Below are positions 8,209 to 15,821 of a stretch of DNA of 64,000 nt, piece after piece. Within the stretch, counting starts at the first letter, position 1. Each line of letters starts with the position of its first letter. The notes under the pieces were generated by a model that made no database searches, was not told where the DNA came from, and saw nothing but the letters and a program-made list of their open reading frames with translations. This DNA comes from DASUBV01 sp036501025 (GTDB taxonomy: Bacteria > Actinomycetota > Actinomycetes > Streptosporangiales > Streptosporangiaceae), in assembly GCA_036501025.1 (NCBI GenBank), contig DASYBB010000191.1, positions 7,299 through 71,298 of the forward strand, written 5' to 3'. The position numbers and the translations under genes were made by a program.

Positions 8209-9093
8209 GTGCCTGATGCGCCCCGGTCGCTCGCGGCTGTTGAGCAAGCGGCCCGGCTCGCCGGGCCGGACGCGACAATCCAGGTCATGCAGGCCCTCGC
8301 GGGAGGCACGCATGCCCGTACCACCTTGATCCGGACCGCGAACCCCGAGACCGAGGTAGTCCTGCGCGAGTTCCCGCCCGGCGATGACACGGCCGGCCGC
8401 GAAACCAAGGTGCTCCAGGCCCTCGACGGGCTCGGCGGCCTGGCCCCGCGGCCGCTGGCCAGCGATCTGTCACAGGTGGCCGCCCGCGGTTCCTGGCTGC
8501 TGATCTCCCGCCTGCCCGGCCGCGCTGACATCACCCCGCGCCACCCGGCCGCCCAGGCTGACCAGCTGGGCAAGGCACTTGCGCGCATCCACCAGACACC
8601 CCTTCCCCGCCTGGCTGGCCTTCCCGGCGTCTTCGACCGGGGGCTAGGCGGCGCCCGCAGCTCACTCAGCGGCCCGGCCGCCGGCATCGTGGCCGCCGGC
8701 TGGGACAGCCTGGCCAGCACGCCCCTGGCGCTGGCCCACCATGACTACTGGTCCGGCAACGCCGTCTGGGACGGTGAGGTCCTCACCGGCGTCGTGGACT
8801 GGCCCGGCGGCTGCCTCGGGCCGCCCGGCTTCGATACCGGCTGGTGCCGCCTGGACCTGTGGCTGCTGCACGGCCAGGCCATCGCCGACACGTTCCTCGA
8901 CGCCTACAACGCCGCAAGCGGATCAGCGGTGCCTGATCCGCTGCTGTGGGATCTGTGGGCCCTCGCCCGATCGCACGAGATGGTCGAGACCTGGGTCCCG
9001 AACTACCGCGACCTCGGCCGGACCGACCTGACCGCGGCACAGCTGCGGAGCCGCCACACGGCCTGGACGGAACGCTTGCTGGCCGAGGTCTGA
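8209..9093 (+). CDS. Aminoglycoside phosphotransferase family protein
   Basis: A 294-residue APH-fold protein with the Brenner-type loop HHDYWSGNAVW and metal loop GVVDWPGG. The N-terminal sheet (TTLIRTANPETEVVLREF) has arginine where kinases usually keep the ATP lysine, a common variation in this family. The C-terminal region (LWDLWALARSHEMVETW) matches the helical substrate domain. Start is the GTG at 8209. Substrate unknown; a small-molecule kinase is the safe call. Confidence 0.8.
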   Translation: MPDAPRSLAAVEQAARLAGPDATIQVMQALAGGTHARTTLIRTANPETEVVLREFPPGDDTAGRETKVLQALDGLGGLAPRPLASDLSQVAARGSWLLISRLPGRADITPRHPAAQADQLGKALARIHQTPLPRLAGLPGVFDRGLGGARSSLSGPAAGIVAAGWDSLASTPLALAHHDYWSGNAVWDGEVLTGVVDWPGGCLGPPGFDTGWCRLDLWLLHGQAIADTFLDAYNAASGSAVPDPLLWDLWALARSHEMVETWVPNYRDLGRTDLTAAQLRSRHTAWTERLLAEV

Positions 9094-9116
9094 GCGGCGC
9101 GGTCATGAGGAATGAC

Positions 9117-9130
9117 TGGTGACGTCACCA
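9117..9130. promoter_or_regulatory. Perfect 14-bp palindrome upstream of the glycosyltransferase
   Basis: TGGTGACGTCACCA is a perfect palindrome in the 125-base gap between the APH gene and the GT87-like gene. A TTGACA-like -35 hexamer lies a little further on (about 9163). It could be an operator for the glycosyltransferase gene. Its half-sites point the opposite way to the TCACC-N7-GGTGA elements found at 26-54 kb. Confidence 0.35.
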
Positions 9131-9218
9131 TGACGCGGCCTGGCCCTGGGGGCGGCACGCGTTTGACATCATGGTCAGCGGACATGACCGGGCCGGTTCA
9201 AGGCTGAGGAGACGGACG

Positions 9219-10532
9219 GTGACTCGAATTCGGCCAGTCGCCTGGCTCCTCGCCGCCGTCGCGCTGTTCCTGCTGGCCGTGGCCGGCTATGCCCTGCTCG
9301 TCCATGGCTCCCCGCAGTACTACTGGAAGCAGATCGACACGGCCGTGTACCGGGGTGGCGGCATCGCTGCGCGGAACCAGCCGGCGATGCTCTACGCGCT
9401 GCAGCTGGGCCCGGCGAAGCTGCCGTTCATCTACACGCCGTTCGCCGCGCTCCTGTTCGCCGTGGCGAGCGGTGCGTCGTTCGCGACCTGGCAGGTCGGG
9501 ATGGCGGTGCTCACGATCGGGCTGCTGCCGGTGGTGGCGTACCTGGCCCTGGGACTCGCCGGCCGGCCCGCCGGCCTGGCCAGGGCGGCGGCGGCGTTCG
9601 CGATCGCCGCCGTGGGCCTCTGGCTCGAACCGGTCGCCATGACACTGTTCTTCGGGCAGATCAACGTCGTGATGCTGGCCCTGGTAGTCGGCGATCTTGC
9701 GCTGCCGGACCGCATCAAGGGCAAGGGCATCGGAATCGGCCTGGCGGCGGGCATCAAGCTCACGCCGCTGATCTTCATTCCGTACCTGCTGTTGACGCGG
9801 CGGGTAAAGGCCGCGGCGGTCAGCGCGCTGACCTTCGCGGTCATGCTCGGACTCGGGTTCGCGCTGCTGCCGCACGCCTCGGCGGTCTACTGGGGCGGGG
9901 GGTTCGCCCGGCCGGGCAGGCACTTCCACCTGGACAACCAGTCCCTCAACGGCGTCATACTGCGCCTGACCCACGCCGGGCCCGATGCGCACGCGTACTG
10001 GCTGGTCGCGGCGGTCGTCGTCGGCATTGCCGGGCTCGCGACCTCGATACTGGCGAGCCGGCGCGGCCACGAGCTACTCGGCCTGGTGGCGTGCGCCGCG
10101 ACCGGCCTGCTGGTGTCCCCGATCAGCTGGTCGCATCACTACGTTTTCGTGGTGCCGGCACTTGTCCTCGCCGCGTGCGGGCCGCGGCGGCTCGGCTACC
10201 GGATCCTCGGCGCCGCGCTGGTGGTGGGCTTGTTCGGCTGGTGGCCCCTGCCCATCGGCAACCAGGGCGGCTTCGACCCGAGGGCCCAGCTGATGCCGCG
10301 CGGGCTCCTGCCGCTCGCGCCGAACGGCGACAACAGCCTGGCGGCAATCGAGTTCACCTGGCGCGGGCTGGAACTGATCGTCGGCAACTACTACGTGGTC
10401 ACCCTGCTCGTGTTTCTCGCGGCCACCGCCTGCGCCCTGCTCCTGACCCCTCGCCTCAGGCCCCGGCCCGCGCAGCCGGCCCCCGAGCCCGACGCCGTCT
10501 GGACGGCACGCCCGCCCGGCGCTGCCCAGTAG
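9219..10532 (+). CDS. GT87-like polyprenyl-phosphate-dependent mannosyltransferase (DUF2029)
   Basis: A 437-residue integral membrane protein with about ten hydrophobic segments. It belongs to the GT-C glycosyltransferase group typical of actinobacteria (DUF2029/GT87, PimE-like). An early external loop after the first helix holds the acidic residue expected to be catalytic (YYWKQIDTAVYRGGG). Other family segments are FFGQINVVMLAL, GIGLAAGIKLTP and PISWSHHYVFV. Such enzymes use polyprenyl-phosphate-mannose outside the membrane to extend glycolipids. Start is the GTG at 9219, with aggaga about 6 bases upstream; the frame is open further upstream without a ribosome site. Confidence 0.82.
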   Translation: MTRIRPVAWLLAAVALFLLAVAGYALLVHGSPQYYWKQIDTAVYRGGGIAARNQPAMLYALQLGPAKLPFIYTPFAALLFAVASGASFATWQVGMAVLTIGLLPVVAYLALGLAGRPAGLARAAAAFAIAAVGLWLEPVAMTLFFGQINVVMLALVVGDLALPDRIKGKGIGIGLAAGIKLTPLIFIPYLLLTRRVKAAAVSALTFAVMLGLGFALLPHASAVYWGGGFARPGRHFHLDNQSLNGVILRLTHAGPDAHAYWLVAAVVVGIAGLATSILASRRGHELLGLVACAATGLLVSPISWSHHYVFVVPALVLAACGPRRLGYRILGAALVVGLFGWWPLPIGNQGGFDPRAQLMPRGLLPLAPNGDNSLAAIEFTWRGLELIVGNYYVVTLLVFLAATACALLLTPRLRPRPAQPAPEPDAVWTARPPGAAQ

Positions 10533-10667
10533 GGCGGCCAGCTTCCCGACCCGAAGGCGCTGCGCGCGCCGACGGCGGTCTGCCTGATTTACTCAGCCTG
10601 TGATATCCGGGCTGGTGCTGCTGTCTTGAAGCGAAGCGGCACGACTGCGGCGAGAAGTTTCATCGCA

Positions 10668-11900
10668 ATGACGTCTAAGCGAAAATCCGGCTGGCTGACG
10701 CTGGCCGCGGCGGCGGGCGCGCTCGTGGCGGTGGCCGGGCTGGCGGCCGGGTGCGGCACCGGCCCGGCGGCGGGCGGCAGTCCGGTAACGGGGAAGGCGC
10801 CCGCAGCGACGGCGCCGGGGTGGCAGATGCAGCCGCCGCCGGAGCCGGCCGGGACGGCCAACCAGGCCCTCGGCGCCGTGTCGTGCTCGTCGTCCTCGGC
10901 CTGCCTGTCGATCGGAACCTACGATGACGACCAGCACGGCTACGGCCAGTTCGCGGAGACCTGGAACGGGTCGCGCTGGACCGTGCGGACGGTGCCGGAC
11001 GAGGGGGCTGTCTACCTGTACGGCGTGCAGTGCCTGAGCGCGCGGTGGTGCGTGGCGGTCGGCACCATCGGCACCGCCGGCACCATCGGGGTCTCCAGCA
11101 CCGACTTCGTCCCCGTCGTCGATTCCTGGAACGGCAGCGCCTGGACGCAGGCCAGGCCGCCCGTCCCGGCCGGCGCCACGATGAGCCAGCTGGCCGCGGT
11201 GGCGTGCTCGGGCATCACGGCGTGCACGGCGGTCGGCTCGTCCGGGCCGGGCCCCGGCGCCCCCGGCCTGCTGGCCGAGCGCTGGGAAGGCTCGGCCTGG
11301 AAGATCCAGCCGGTTCCCGCGCCGTCCGCGGGCGGCGCCGTGCTGGCTGCCGTGGCCTGCCCCGCGGCGGATGCCTGCCGCGCGGTGGGCAGCGACAAGG
11401 GGGGCTTGTTCTCCGAGGTCTGGGACGGCTCGTCGTGGGTGATCCGGCCGGTCCCGGTGCCGGCCGGCGGATCGGGGGCCGAGCTCAACAGCGTCTCCTG
11501 CACGGCGGCTGACTCCTGCGAGGCCGTCGGCCTGTACAGCAAGGGCGGCACCTCCCTCCCGCTGGCCGAGGCCTGGAACGGCTCCCGCTGGCTCGCCCGG
11601 GCGCCGTCCGCCGTCTCGGGCGCCACGTCCACCGGCCTGGACGCGGTGTCCTGCGTCTCGGCCACCGACTGCGAGGCGGCGGGCAAGGCCGGGACGATGG
11701 CCGGGCCGCCCCAGGTCGGGGTGCTGGAGAAGTGGGACGGCACGACGTGGTCGGTGCAAAGGAAGGTGCTGCCCGCCGGGGACACGTGGGCGGGCTTGTC
11801 CGGGATCTCGTGCACGCCGGACCTGGCGTGCGAGGCGGTCGGCTACCACGGGCCGGCGGTCGACAGCACCCACCTGCTGGCCCTGCGCTACTCCTCCTGA
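10668..11900 (+). CDS. Secreted lipoprotein with seven Cys-pair repeats (putative beta-propeller)
   Basis: A 410-residue lipoprotein. The signal peptide ends in a lipobox (LAAGC), so the mature protein should be anchored to the outer face of the membrane. Seven repeats of about 45-50 residues follow. Each has the core L-x-x-V-x-C-x5-C-x-A-V-G, then a W-(D/N/E)-G-S-x-W blade motif; the seventh stops after the Cys core. Seven units with one split or short unit fit a seven-bladed beta-propeller. Each blade has two cysteines six residues apart that could form a disulfide. Start is ATG 10668; a TTG 42 bases upstream is also possible. Function unknown; binding or sensing outside the cell is plausible. 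Confidence 0.8.
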   Translation: MTSKRKSGWLTLAAAAGALVAVAGLAAGCGTGPAAGGSPVTGKAPAATAPGWQMQPPPEPAGTANQALGAVSCSSSSACLSIGTYDDDQHGYGQFAETWNGSRWTVRTVPDEGAVYLYGVQCLSARWCVAVGTIGTAGTIGVSSTDFVPVVDSWNGSAWTQARPPVPAGATMSQLAAVACSGITACTAVGSSGPGPGAPGLLAERWEGSAWKIQPVPAPSAGGAVLAAVACPAADACRAVGSDKGGLFSEVWDGSSWVIRPVPVPAGGSGAELNSVSCTAADSCEAVGLYSKGGTSLPLAEAWNGSRWLARAPSAVSGATSTGLDAVSCVSATDCEAAGKAGTMAGPPQVGVLEKWDGTTWSVQRKVLPAGDTWAGLSGISCTPDLACEAVGYHGPAVDSTHLLALRYSS

Positions 11901-11961
11901 TCACTGCATGCCGGCGGCCGCGCTGCCCGTGACCTTCGGCGGGAAGATGGACCCCACCCCT

Positions 11962-12060
11962 CTGAGCTGCCCCGTCCCAGGTCAGCCCATGTTCGCCGGT
12001 CACCGTGACTGTCCCTGGGACACCATCATTCCCTGGCCGGTCGGGCACGCAACGGGCACG
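11962..12060. other. Attachment-arm-like module, copy 1
   Basis: One of three related intergenic modules (others at 13054 and 13401). It has a 24-base block at 11962-11985 identical to 13054-13077, then GTCACCGTGA (11999-12008), then two CGGGCACG octamers exactly 11 bases apart (12042-12049, 12053-12060). Helically phased short repeats next to tRNA-derived repeats are typical of tyrosine-recombinase arm sites. This copy has lost any tRNA-derived core. The recombinase reading is inference. Confidence 0.5.
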
Positions 12061-12146
12061 GCCTGGCTAGCCGGGACGCCGCGGCCAGCCCGCGGGTCGC
12101 CGGCAGGACCATAGACTGGCTGAGACGGGAGCTGAGGGAGGCGGGC

Positions 12147-12344
12147 ATGAGCGCCGATGTGTCGGAGACGGTGACCATCTCGCGAGCCGAGCTGGATGCG
12201 CTGCAGGCCGAGCTTCGGCGGCTGCGCCGTGAGGTAGGGCGCAGCATCGCGGCAGCCCGCATCCACGCAGATCTGGGTCCGGGCGATGATGCGCGGCTGC
12301 TCAGCCGCGAGCAGCTCGCCGAGGCCTGGGGAATTGGCGAGTGA
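12147..12344 (+). CDS. Small coiled-coil protein, probable antitoxin
   Basis: A 65-residue acidic helical protein (SRAELDALQAELRRLRREVGR, then LLSREQLAEAWGIGE). Strong gggagg ribosome site and ATG at 12147. Its stop overlaps the TTG start of a toxin-like frame, the coupled layout of type II toxin-antitoxin pairs. A truncated, diverged second copy lies at 13247-13303. Antitoxin role is inferred from size, charge and overlap; no family name can be given. Confidence 0.55.
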   Translation: MSADVSETVTISRAELDALQAELRRLRREVGRSIAAARIHADLGPGDDARLLSREQLAEAWGIGE

Positions 12345-12546
12345 TCGCCTCGTCCGATTTCCCGATCAGTCGTGGCTAGAGATCGAGGCCCTGCCGCAGC
12401 CGCTTCGGTGGACGGTTGAGCGCACGATCTTCCATTTCCTCGATGAGCCTGTGCCTACCCTGGCCGACCCGTTCCCGCCTGATGACCCGCTGCCGGGTGC
12501 CTACGAGAACCGGCGTTATCTCGATGCAAGCACTGGATGCGGATGA
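12334..12546 (+). pseudogene. Truncated RelE/ParE-like toxin remnant
   Basis: From a TTG at 12334 the frame reads VRFPDQSWLEIEALPQPLRW and ends shortly after DPLPGAYE. This is the N-terminal two thirds of a small RelE/ParE-like toxin as I recognise it. After GAYE the sequence changes to NRRYLDASTGCG and stops, so the C-terminal strand with the usual catalytic residues is lost. It overlaps the antitoxin-like gene by 11 bases. Probably inactive; the family call is moderate. Confidence 0.4.
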
Positions 12547-12548
12547 CA

Positions 12549-12671
12549 ATGTGCTGGATTAGCGCCTGCCGTGATCACTCTGCTCCCGAGGGCATGTGGG
12601 GCCGGCCCGTGGCCTACCTCGCCTCAGACGCCGCCGCGCTGATCACCGCCAACACCATCACGGTCCGATGA
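12549..12671 (+). pseudogene. Possible C-terminal scrap of a short-chain dehydrogenase
   Basis: The frame ending at TGA 12669-12671 contains GRPVAYLASDAAALITANTI. This resembles the conserved C-terminal stretch of SDR enzymes (V-x-YLASDxAxxITGxTxxVDGG), but the final VDGG is missing and nothing upstream matches. About 40 codons only; a relic at best. Confidence 0.3.
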
Positions 12672-12696
12672 TTGCTTCTGCCTAGCTGCGCGACTA

Positions 12697-12882
12697 GGTC
12701 AGATCTGCGCGGCGGTACGGGCTGCTGGTCGTCAGCCACGCAAGCGTGCTTCCGATCTGATGATCGCTGCGACGGCGGCCAGCAACACGCTGCCCGTCTA
12801 CACGGCTAACCCAGACGACTTCCTCGGAGCGGAGGAGTTCGTGGAGCTGATCGGGATCCGGGGATGGCCGAACGATCTCTGA
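12697..12882 (+). pseudogene. VapC/PIN-domain toxin, C-terminal remnant
   Basis: The frame ending at 12882 reads RKRASDLMIAATAASNTLPV then YTANPDDFLG. This is the C-terminal half of a PIN-domain (VapC) ribonuclease, including the A/D-LMIAATA helix and the TxNPxDF metal-site segment. The N-terminal half with the first catalytic aspartates is absent and in-frame stops lie upstream. It belongs to a stretch of toxin-antitoxin debris next to the tRNA-derived repeats. Confidence 0.6.
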
Positions 12883-12993
12883 GCGCCGGAATCTGAGGCC
12901 AGTGATCGCCGATACGTCAGCGGCTATCGGGCACGCAGTCCTTGTATCAACTGATGATGCGTCAAGAGATGGCCCCTGACCTGTGTATTCGTG

Positions 12994-13039
12994 GAGCGGG
13001 CGACGGTAATCGAAACCGCATGACCAGCTTGGAAGGCTG
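12994..13039 (-). repeat. 46-bp copy of the tRNA-Gly(TCC) 3' part (att site 1)
   Basis: These 46 bases are identical to 15423-15468, which cover the anticodon loop to the 3' end of the tRNA-Gly(TCC) gene on the minus strand. A perfect copy of a tRNA 3' part without the 5' part is the mark of an attachment site made by tyrosine-recombinase integration. With the intact tRNA it bounds a 2.4-kb island. Confidence 0.88.
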
Positions 13040-13053
13040 CGACCCGCACCCGC

Positions 13054-13152
13054 CTGAGCTGCCCCGTCCCAGGTCAGGATATGTGCGGCAGTCACCGTGA
13101 GTCCCCCTGAGATACCGGCGCTGACCGCCCTATCGGGCACGCGGCGGGCACG
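13054..13152. other. Attachment-arm-like module, copy 2
   Basis: Shares 24 identical bases with copy 1 (13054-13077), then GTCACCGTGA (13091-13100) and two CGGGCACG octamers 11 bases apart (13134-13141, 13145-13152). The distance from GTCACCGTGA to the octamers is the same as in copy 1. It lies just inside att site 1, where a recombinase arm-binding region would be expected. Confidence 0.55.
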
Positions 13153-13246
13153 CGACGCGACGGCACATGTGCGCTGCTGGTGGTGCCTGCCAGTGGCGTC
13201 CGGCACCATACCCTCGGGAAGGGGAAGCAGCCGGGAGGAGGCGTGG

Positions 13247-13303
13247 ATGAGCGCTGAGGCGCCGGAGATGGTGGCCGGGATAAGCAAGAGCGGGCGACGG
13301 TAA
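13247..13303 (+). pseudogene. Truncated duplicate of the small antitoxin-like gene
   Basis: ATG 13247 with a gggaggag ribosome site starts MSAEAPEMVAGIS, which parallels MSADVSETVTIS at 12147. The reading then runs into the tRNA-derived repeat at 13286 and stops after 18 codons. The upstream DNA (13054-13246) is also a diverged duplicate of 11962-12146. So a whole promoter-plus-antitoxin unit was copied and then cut by an integration event. Confidence 0.55.
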
Positions 13304-13323
13304 TCGAAACCGCGTGACCAGCT
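13286..13323 (-). repeat. Second tRNA-Gly 3'-end copy (att site 2)
   Basis: Matches the 3' part of the tRNA-Gly gene (15421-15458) with one difference at 13314 (G for A), then diverges. A third tRNA-derived site between att site 1 and the intact tRNA implies two tandem integration events or a partial excision. Confidence 0.78.
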
Positions 13324-13400
13324 GGAAGTTCGGTGGCGCTACATCCAGCGTGAGCTGCGAGGACTGTCAGTCCTGGTTGGAGGGCCGCGGCCGCCCGTGC

Positions 13401-13452
13401 GTCACCGTGATTGACCCTGAGTCACCCTGGCGTGTGGCACGAGTGTGGCACG
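13401..13452. other. Attachment-arm-like module, copy 3
   Basis: GTCACCGTGA at 13401-13410 is followed by two TGTGGCACG nonamers exactly 11 bases apart (13433-13441, 13444-13452). This is the same plan as copies 1 and 2 with a variant octamer. It follows att site 2. Confidence 0.5.
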
Positions 13453-13731
13453 CGAGGGTGGCCTGGCCTCATGGCGGCCAGAGTGCCCAGTCCTGCCGCC
13501 AACGTCGCGGTAGCCGAGTCCCCGGTCGCCGGGCAAAGGACCACCCCTAGCCGTACGTCGCGCTCGTCGGCGCATACGACTGGATGATGATGGGACAGGC
13601 GCGCCAACAGTCCGTCGGACAGATTCCTCTTCAGGCGCGCATGACATGGGTAGGAATTTGTACCACAAGGACTGTACGTATCCCTAGCCAGAAGAGCTTT
13701 GTCTGAGTAGGATTGTGTACGGACTCAGGAG

Positions 13732-14313
13732 GTGGTCGGTATCAGTGACGACGATCTGCCAGGCACGTTCACCGTCAGTGAGGCCGAGCGACGAGGTGTT
13801 ACGAGGCGCTCGCTTCGGCGGATGCTAGACGTCGGCTCAGCCGAAAGGGTGGGCCGTGGTCTGTACCGTCGCACCGACAGTGCGCCCGCCGACTACGACC
13901 TGATCGAGATCGCAGTGAAAGCCCACCGGCCAACTTTGTGCCTGATATCAGCGCTTGCACGGCACGAGTTGACTGATATTATCCCAGCTGTTCATGATGT
14001 CGCCGTGCCCCGTGGCGTATGGCAGCCGCTCGTATCCGCACCTGTGCACTGGCACAAGTTCGACGTCTCTACCTTCGACATTGGCCGAAACAAGATATCT
14101 GTCGATGAGACGTATTACCTCGGCTTGTATGACCCACCCCGCAGCATCATAGATGCATACAGGCTTCGGCATGAAGTTGGGCCAGACGTCGCTAATGAAG
14201 CGCTACGGCGCTGGTTGCGCCGTGGCGGCAAGCCGGTTGATCTTATGCGTATGACCAAGTCCTTTCCAGCAGTTCGGTCAGCTGTGCTTAACGCTCTCCA
14301 GATTCTGTCATGA
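13732..14313 (+). CDS. AbiEi-family antitoxin of a type IV toxin-antitoxin pair
   Basis: A 193-residue protein. The N-terminal winged helix (FTVSEAERRGVTRRSLRRML, then VGRGLYRRTD) is that of AbiEi antitoxins, which bind their own promoter. The C-terminal part (HDVAVPRG, YYLGLYDPPRSIIDAYRLRH) neutralises the toxin. GTG start at 13732, with AGGAG unusually close. Base composition is clearly less GC-rich than the chromosome around it, a sign of transfer. The stop overlaps an ATG in the toxin frame (ATGA at 14310). AbiE systems protect cells from phages by abortive infection; here it lies on a tRNA-Gly island. Confidence 0.85.
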   Translation: MVGISDDDLPGTFTVSEAERRGVTRRSLRRMLDVGSAERVGRGLYRRTDSAPADYDLIEIAVKAHRPTLCLISALARHELTDIIPAVHDVAVPRGVWQPLVSAPVHWHKFDVSTFDIGRNKISVDETYYLGLYDPPRSIIDAYRLRHEVGPDVANEALRRWLRRGGKPVDLMRMTKSFPAVRSAVLNALQILS

Positions 14314-14369
14314 CATCTGCGTCAACGGGCCTATTTACTGCCGACAGCCGAGTATCCTAGGAGTAGAAG

Positions 14370-15287
14370 GTCACAAAACCAACCAAGGCCACGGTCGCTG
14401 GACGAGCATTCCTGGACCTGCAAAGACAGGCAAGGAGTCAAGGGCGTACGACTGCAGAGTTTCTTAGATTGTATGCGCTCGAAGGTTTCCTACTTCGCCT
14501 TGCCAACTCTAGGAAAAACGGTAAGTTCGTTCTTAAGGGAGGTGTCCTTCTCGCGGCCTATGAGCTGCGTCGGCCAACGACCGACGTCGACTTTGCGGGA
14601 GTTGAGATCGCTAACGAGGTTGAATTCGTGCGGCAGCTTGTCGCAGAGGTTGCCTCCACTGTCTTGCCAGCCGGGCTAGATGACGGGCTCGTCTTTGACT
14701 TGGATGACATGAGGGCGGAGACGATCCGCGAGGATGACGAATATAGCGGCGTGCGGGTCCGGCTCGTAGCTAGGCTGGCGACCGCTGTAGAACCATTCCA
14801 TGTCGATGTCAACGTCGGCGACCCGATCTGGCCAGCACCAGCTAACATTTCCTTGCCCAGGCTGCTGGGTCAAGAACCAATAGAGCTTAGTGGCTACCCT
14901 CTAGGGATGGTGCTAGCCGAGAAGATCGTCACAGTGCTCCAGCGTGGCCAGGCGAGCACTCGATGGCGAGATTTTGGCGATATCTACCTGCTTACGCGCC
15001 GTTATTACTTCCAGGCGAATGAGCTACGCCAGGCGTTGCAGGCGGTGGCGGATTACCGGCATGTTGAAATTTCGAGTCTGGATGATGCGCTAGATGGCTA
15101 TGCGGAAATCGGCCAGACGAGATGGGCGGCGTGGCGCCGGAAGCTCAAGTTGGAGGACAGCCTGCCTGCTAACTTCGGTGACGCTCTCGGGGCTCTGGAA
15201 GTCTTCGCAGAGCCAATCCTGACCGGGTCGGTAGACGACGCTGCATCCTGGGATCCAACCCAGCAAGCCTGGTCCGACGGGAGTTAG
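14370..15287 (+). CDS. AbiEii-family nucleotidyltransferase toxin, start region damaged
   Basis: AbiEii toxin. The nucleotidyltransferase motif GG-x-LLAAYELRR-x-T-x-DVDF is intact, with the two aspartates in TTDVDF. The later family segments HVDVNVGDPIWPAP, GYPLGMVLAEKIVT and RWRDFGDIYLL are also present. The conserved N-terminus ATVAGRAFLDLQRQARSQGR extends back to codon 14370, which is GTC, 6 bases after AGGAG (14359-14363). The coupled ATG at 14310 is in the same frame but is cut off by TAG at 14358 and 14364. The first usable standard start is TTG 14469, which loses about 33 conserved residues. The toxin may be silenced or use an odd start. Confidence 0.82.
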   Translation, partial: VTKPTKATVAGRAFLDLQRQARSQGRTTAEFLRLYALEGFLLRLANSRKNGKFVLKGGVLLAAYELRRPTTDVDFAGVEIANEVEFVRQLVAEVASTVLPAGLDDGLVFDLDDMRAETIREDDEYSGVRVRLVARLATAVEPFHVDVNVGDPIWPAPANISLPRLLGQEPIELSGYPLGMVLAEKIVTVLQRGQASTRWRDFGDIYLLTRRYYFQANELRQALQAVADYRHVEISSLDDALDGYAEIGQTRWAAWRRKLKLEDSLPANFGDALGALEVFAEPILTGSVDDAASWDPTQQAWSDGS

Positions 15288-15395
15288 GCTGGTCGGCCCC
15301 ACTGCCAGCCCGGCAAGCCGGGAACGCGAGGGAGGGGAAGGCTTGACGATGGTCGCGTGTAGCACGGGCGTCGCAGGGCACGACGCCTGGCAATA

Positions 15396-15420
15396 AGGTA
15401 CCGCCCTGACCTGCTGAAGT
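15396..15420 (+). mobile_element. Left-end scrap of an IS1380-like element
   Basis: The 18 bases 15396-15413 match 21673-21690, the left end of the IS1380-type remnant, with one mismatch. CTGAAGT then also matches after a 16-base gap. It sits directly against the 3' end of the tRNA-Gly gene, so an insertion sequence once landed at the island edge and was almost fully deleted. Confidence 0.5.
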
Positions 15421-15423
15421 AAG

Positions 15424-15494
15424 AGCGGGCGACGGTAATCGAAACCGCATGACCAGCTTGGAAGGCTGGGGCTCTACCATTGAGCTACGCCCGC
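15424..15494 (-). tRNA. tRNA-Gly (anticodon TCC)
   Basis: On the minus strand the gene starts GCGGGCG and ends CGCCCGC plus discriminator T, giving a full 7-bp acceptor stem. D-arm GCTC/GAGC, anticodon stem CCAGC/GCTGG with loop CTTCCAA (anticodon TCC), and T-stem GCGGT/ACCGT are all present; 71 bases, no encoded CCA. Its 3' half is the attachment site of the island to the left. Confidence 0.95.
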
Positions 15495-15668
15495 GTGACG
15501 GCTCGCGCCGTCGCCTGCAGCATACCGGTCTGCCCGGCGGCTCGGCATCCTGACTGAACGCGCTCTCCAGCCTTCAGCAGGCACGCCGCGAGCGGGCAGG
15601 CCAGGATGGCCTGCGGCTGCCGGTCCCGCGGGCCCGGCCGGGAGAGGGTAGGCTTCGGCTGGCCCGAA

Positions 15669-15743
15669 CGGGATGTGGCGCAGCTTGGTTAGCGCGCCTG
15701 CTTTGGGAGCAGGAGGCCGCGAGTTCGAATCTCGCCATCCCGA
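15669..15743 (+). tRNA. tRNA-Pro (anticodon TGG)
   Basis: Acceptor stem CGGGATG/CATCCCG, D-arm with GGCGCAGCTTGGTTAGCGC, anticodon stem CCTGC/GCAGG with loop TTTGGGA (anticodon TGG), T-arm GCGAG-TTCGAAT-CTCGC. The discriminator A is followed by CCA in the DNA (15744-15746). It faces away from the tRNA-Gly gene. Its 3' part is copied at 22169-22214, which marks the far edge of the Pro island. Confidence 0.95.
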
Positions 15744-15799
15744 CCAAAAGCCTAGCTCAGGGCTCCGCCTTTCGGGTCCGAGCATGGCGCTCGAGATCG

Positions 15800-15821
15800 T
15801 CTGACCGTCATCTGACCGTCA
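15800..15821 (+). repeat. Two 11-bp direct repeats next to tRNA-Pro (arm-site-like)
   Basis: TCTGACCGTCA occurs twice back to back (15800-15810, 15811-15821), about 55 bases after the tRNA-Pro 3' end. The 11-base phase is the same as in the three modules at 12.0-13.5 kb. This supports a recombinase arm region of the element integrated at tRNA-Pro. Confidence 0.5.

Noticed and set aside
12994..13039. A second tRNA-Gly gene
   Set aside because: Only the 3' part is present; there is no D-arm or 5' acceptor strand.
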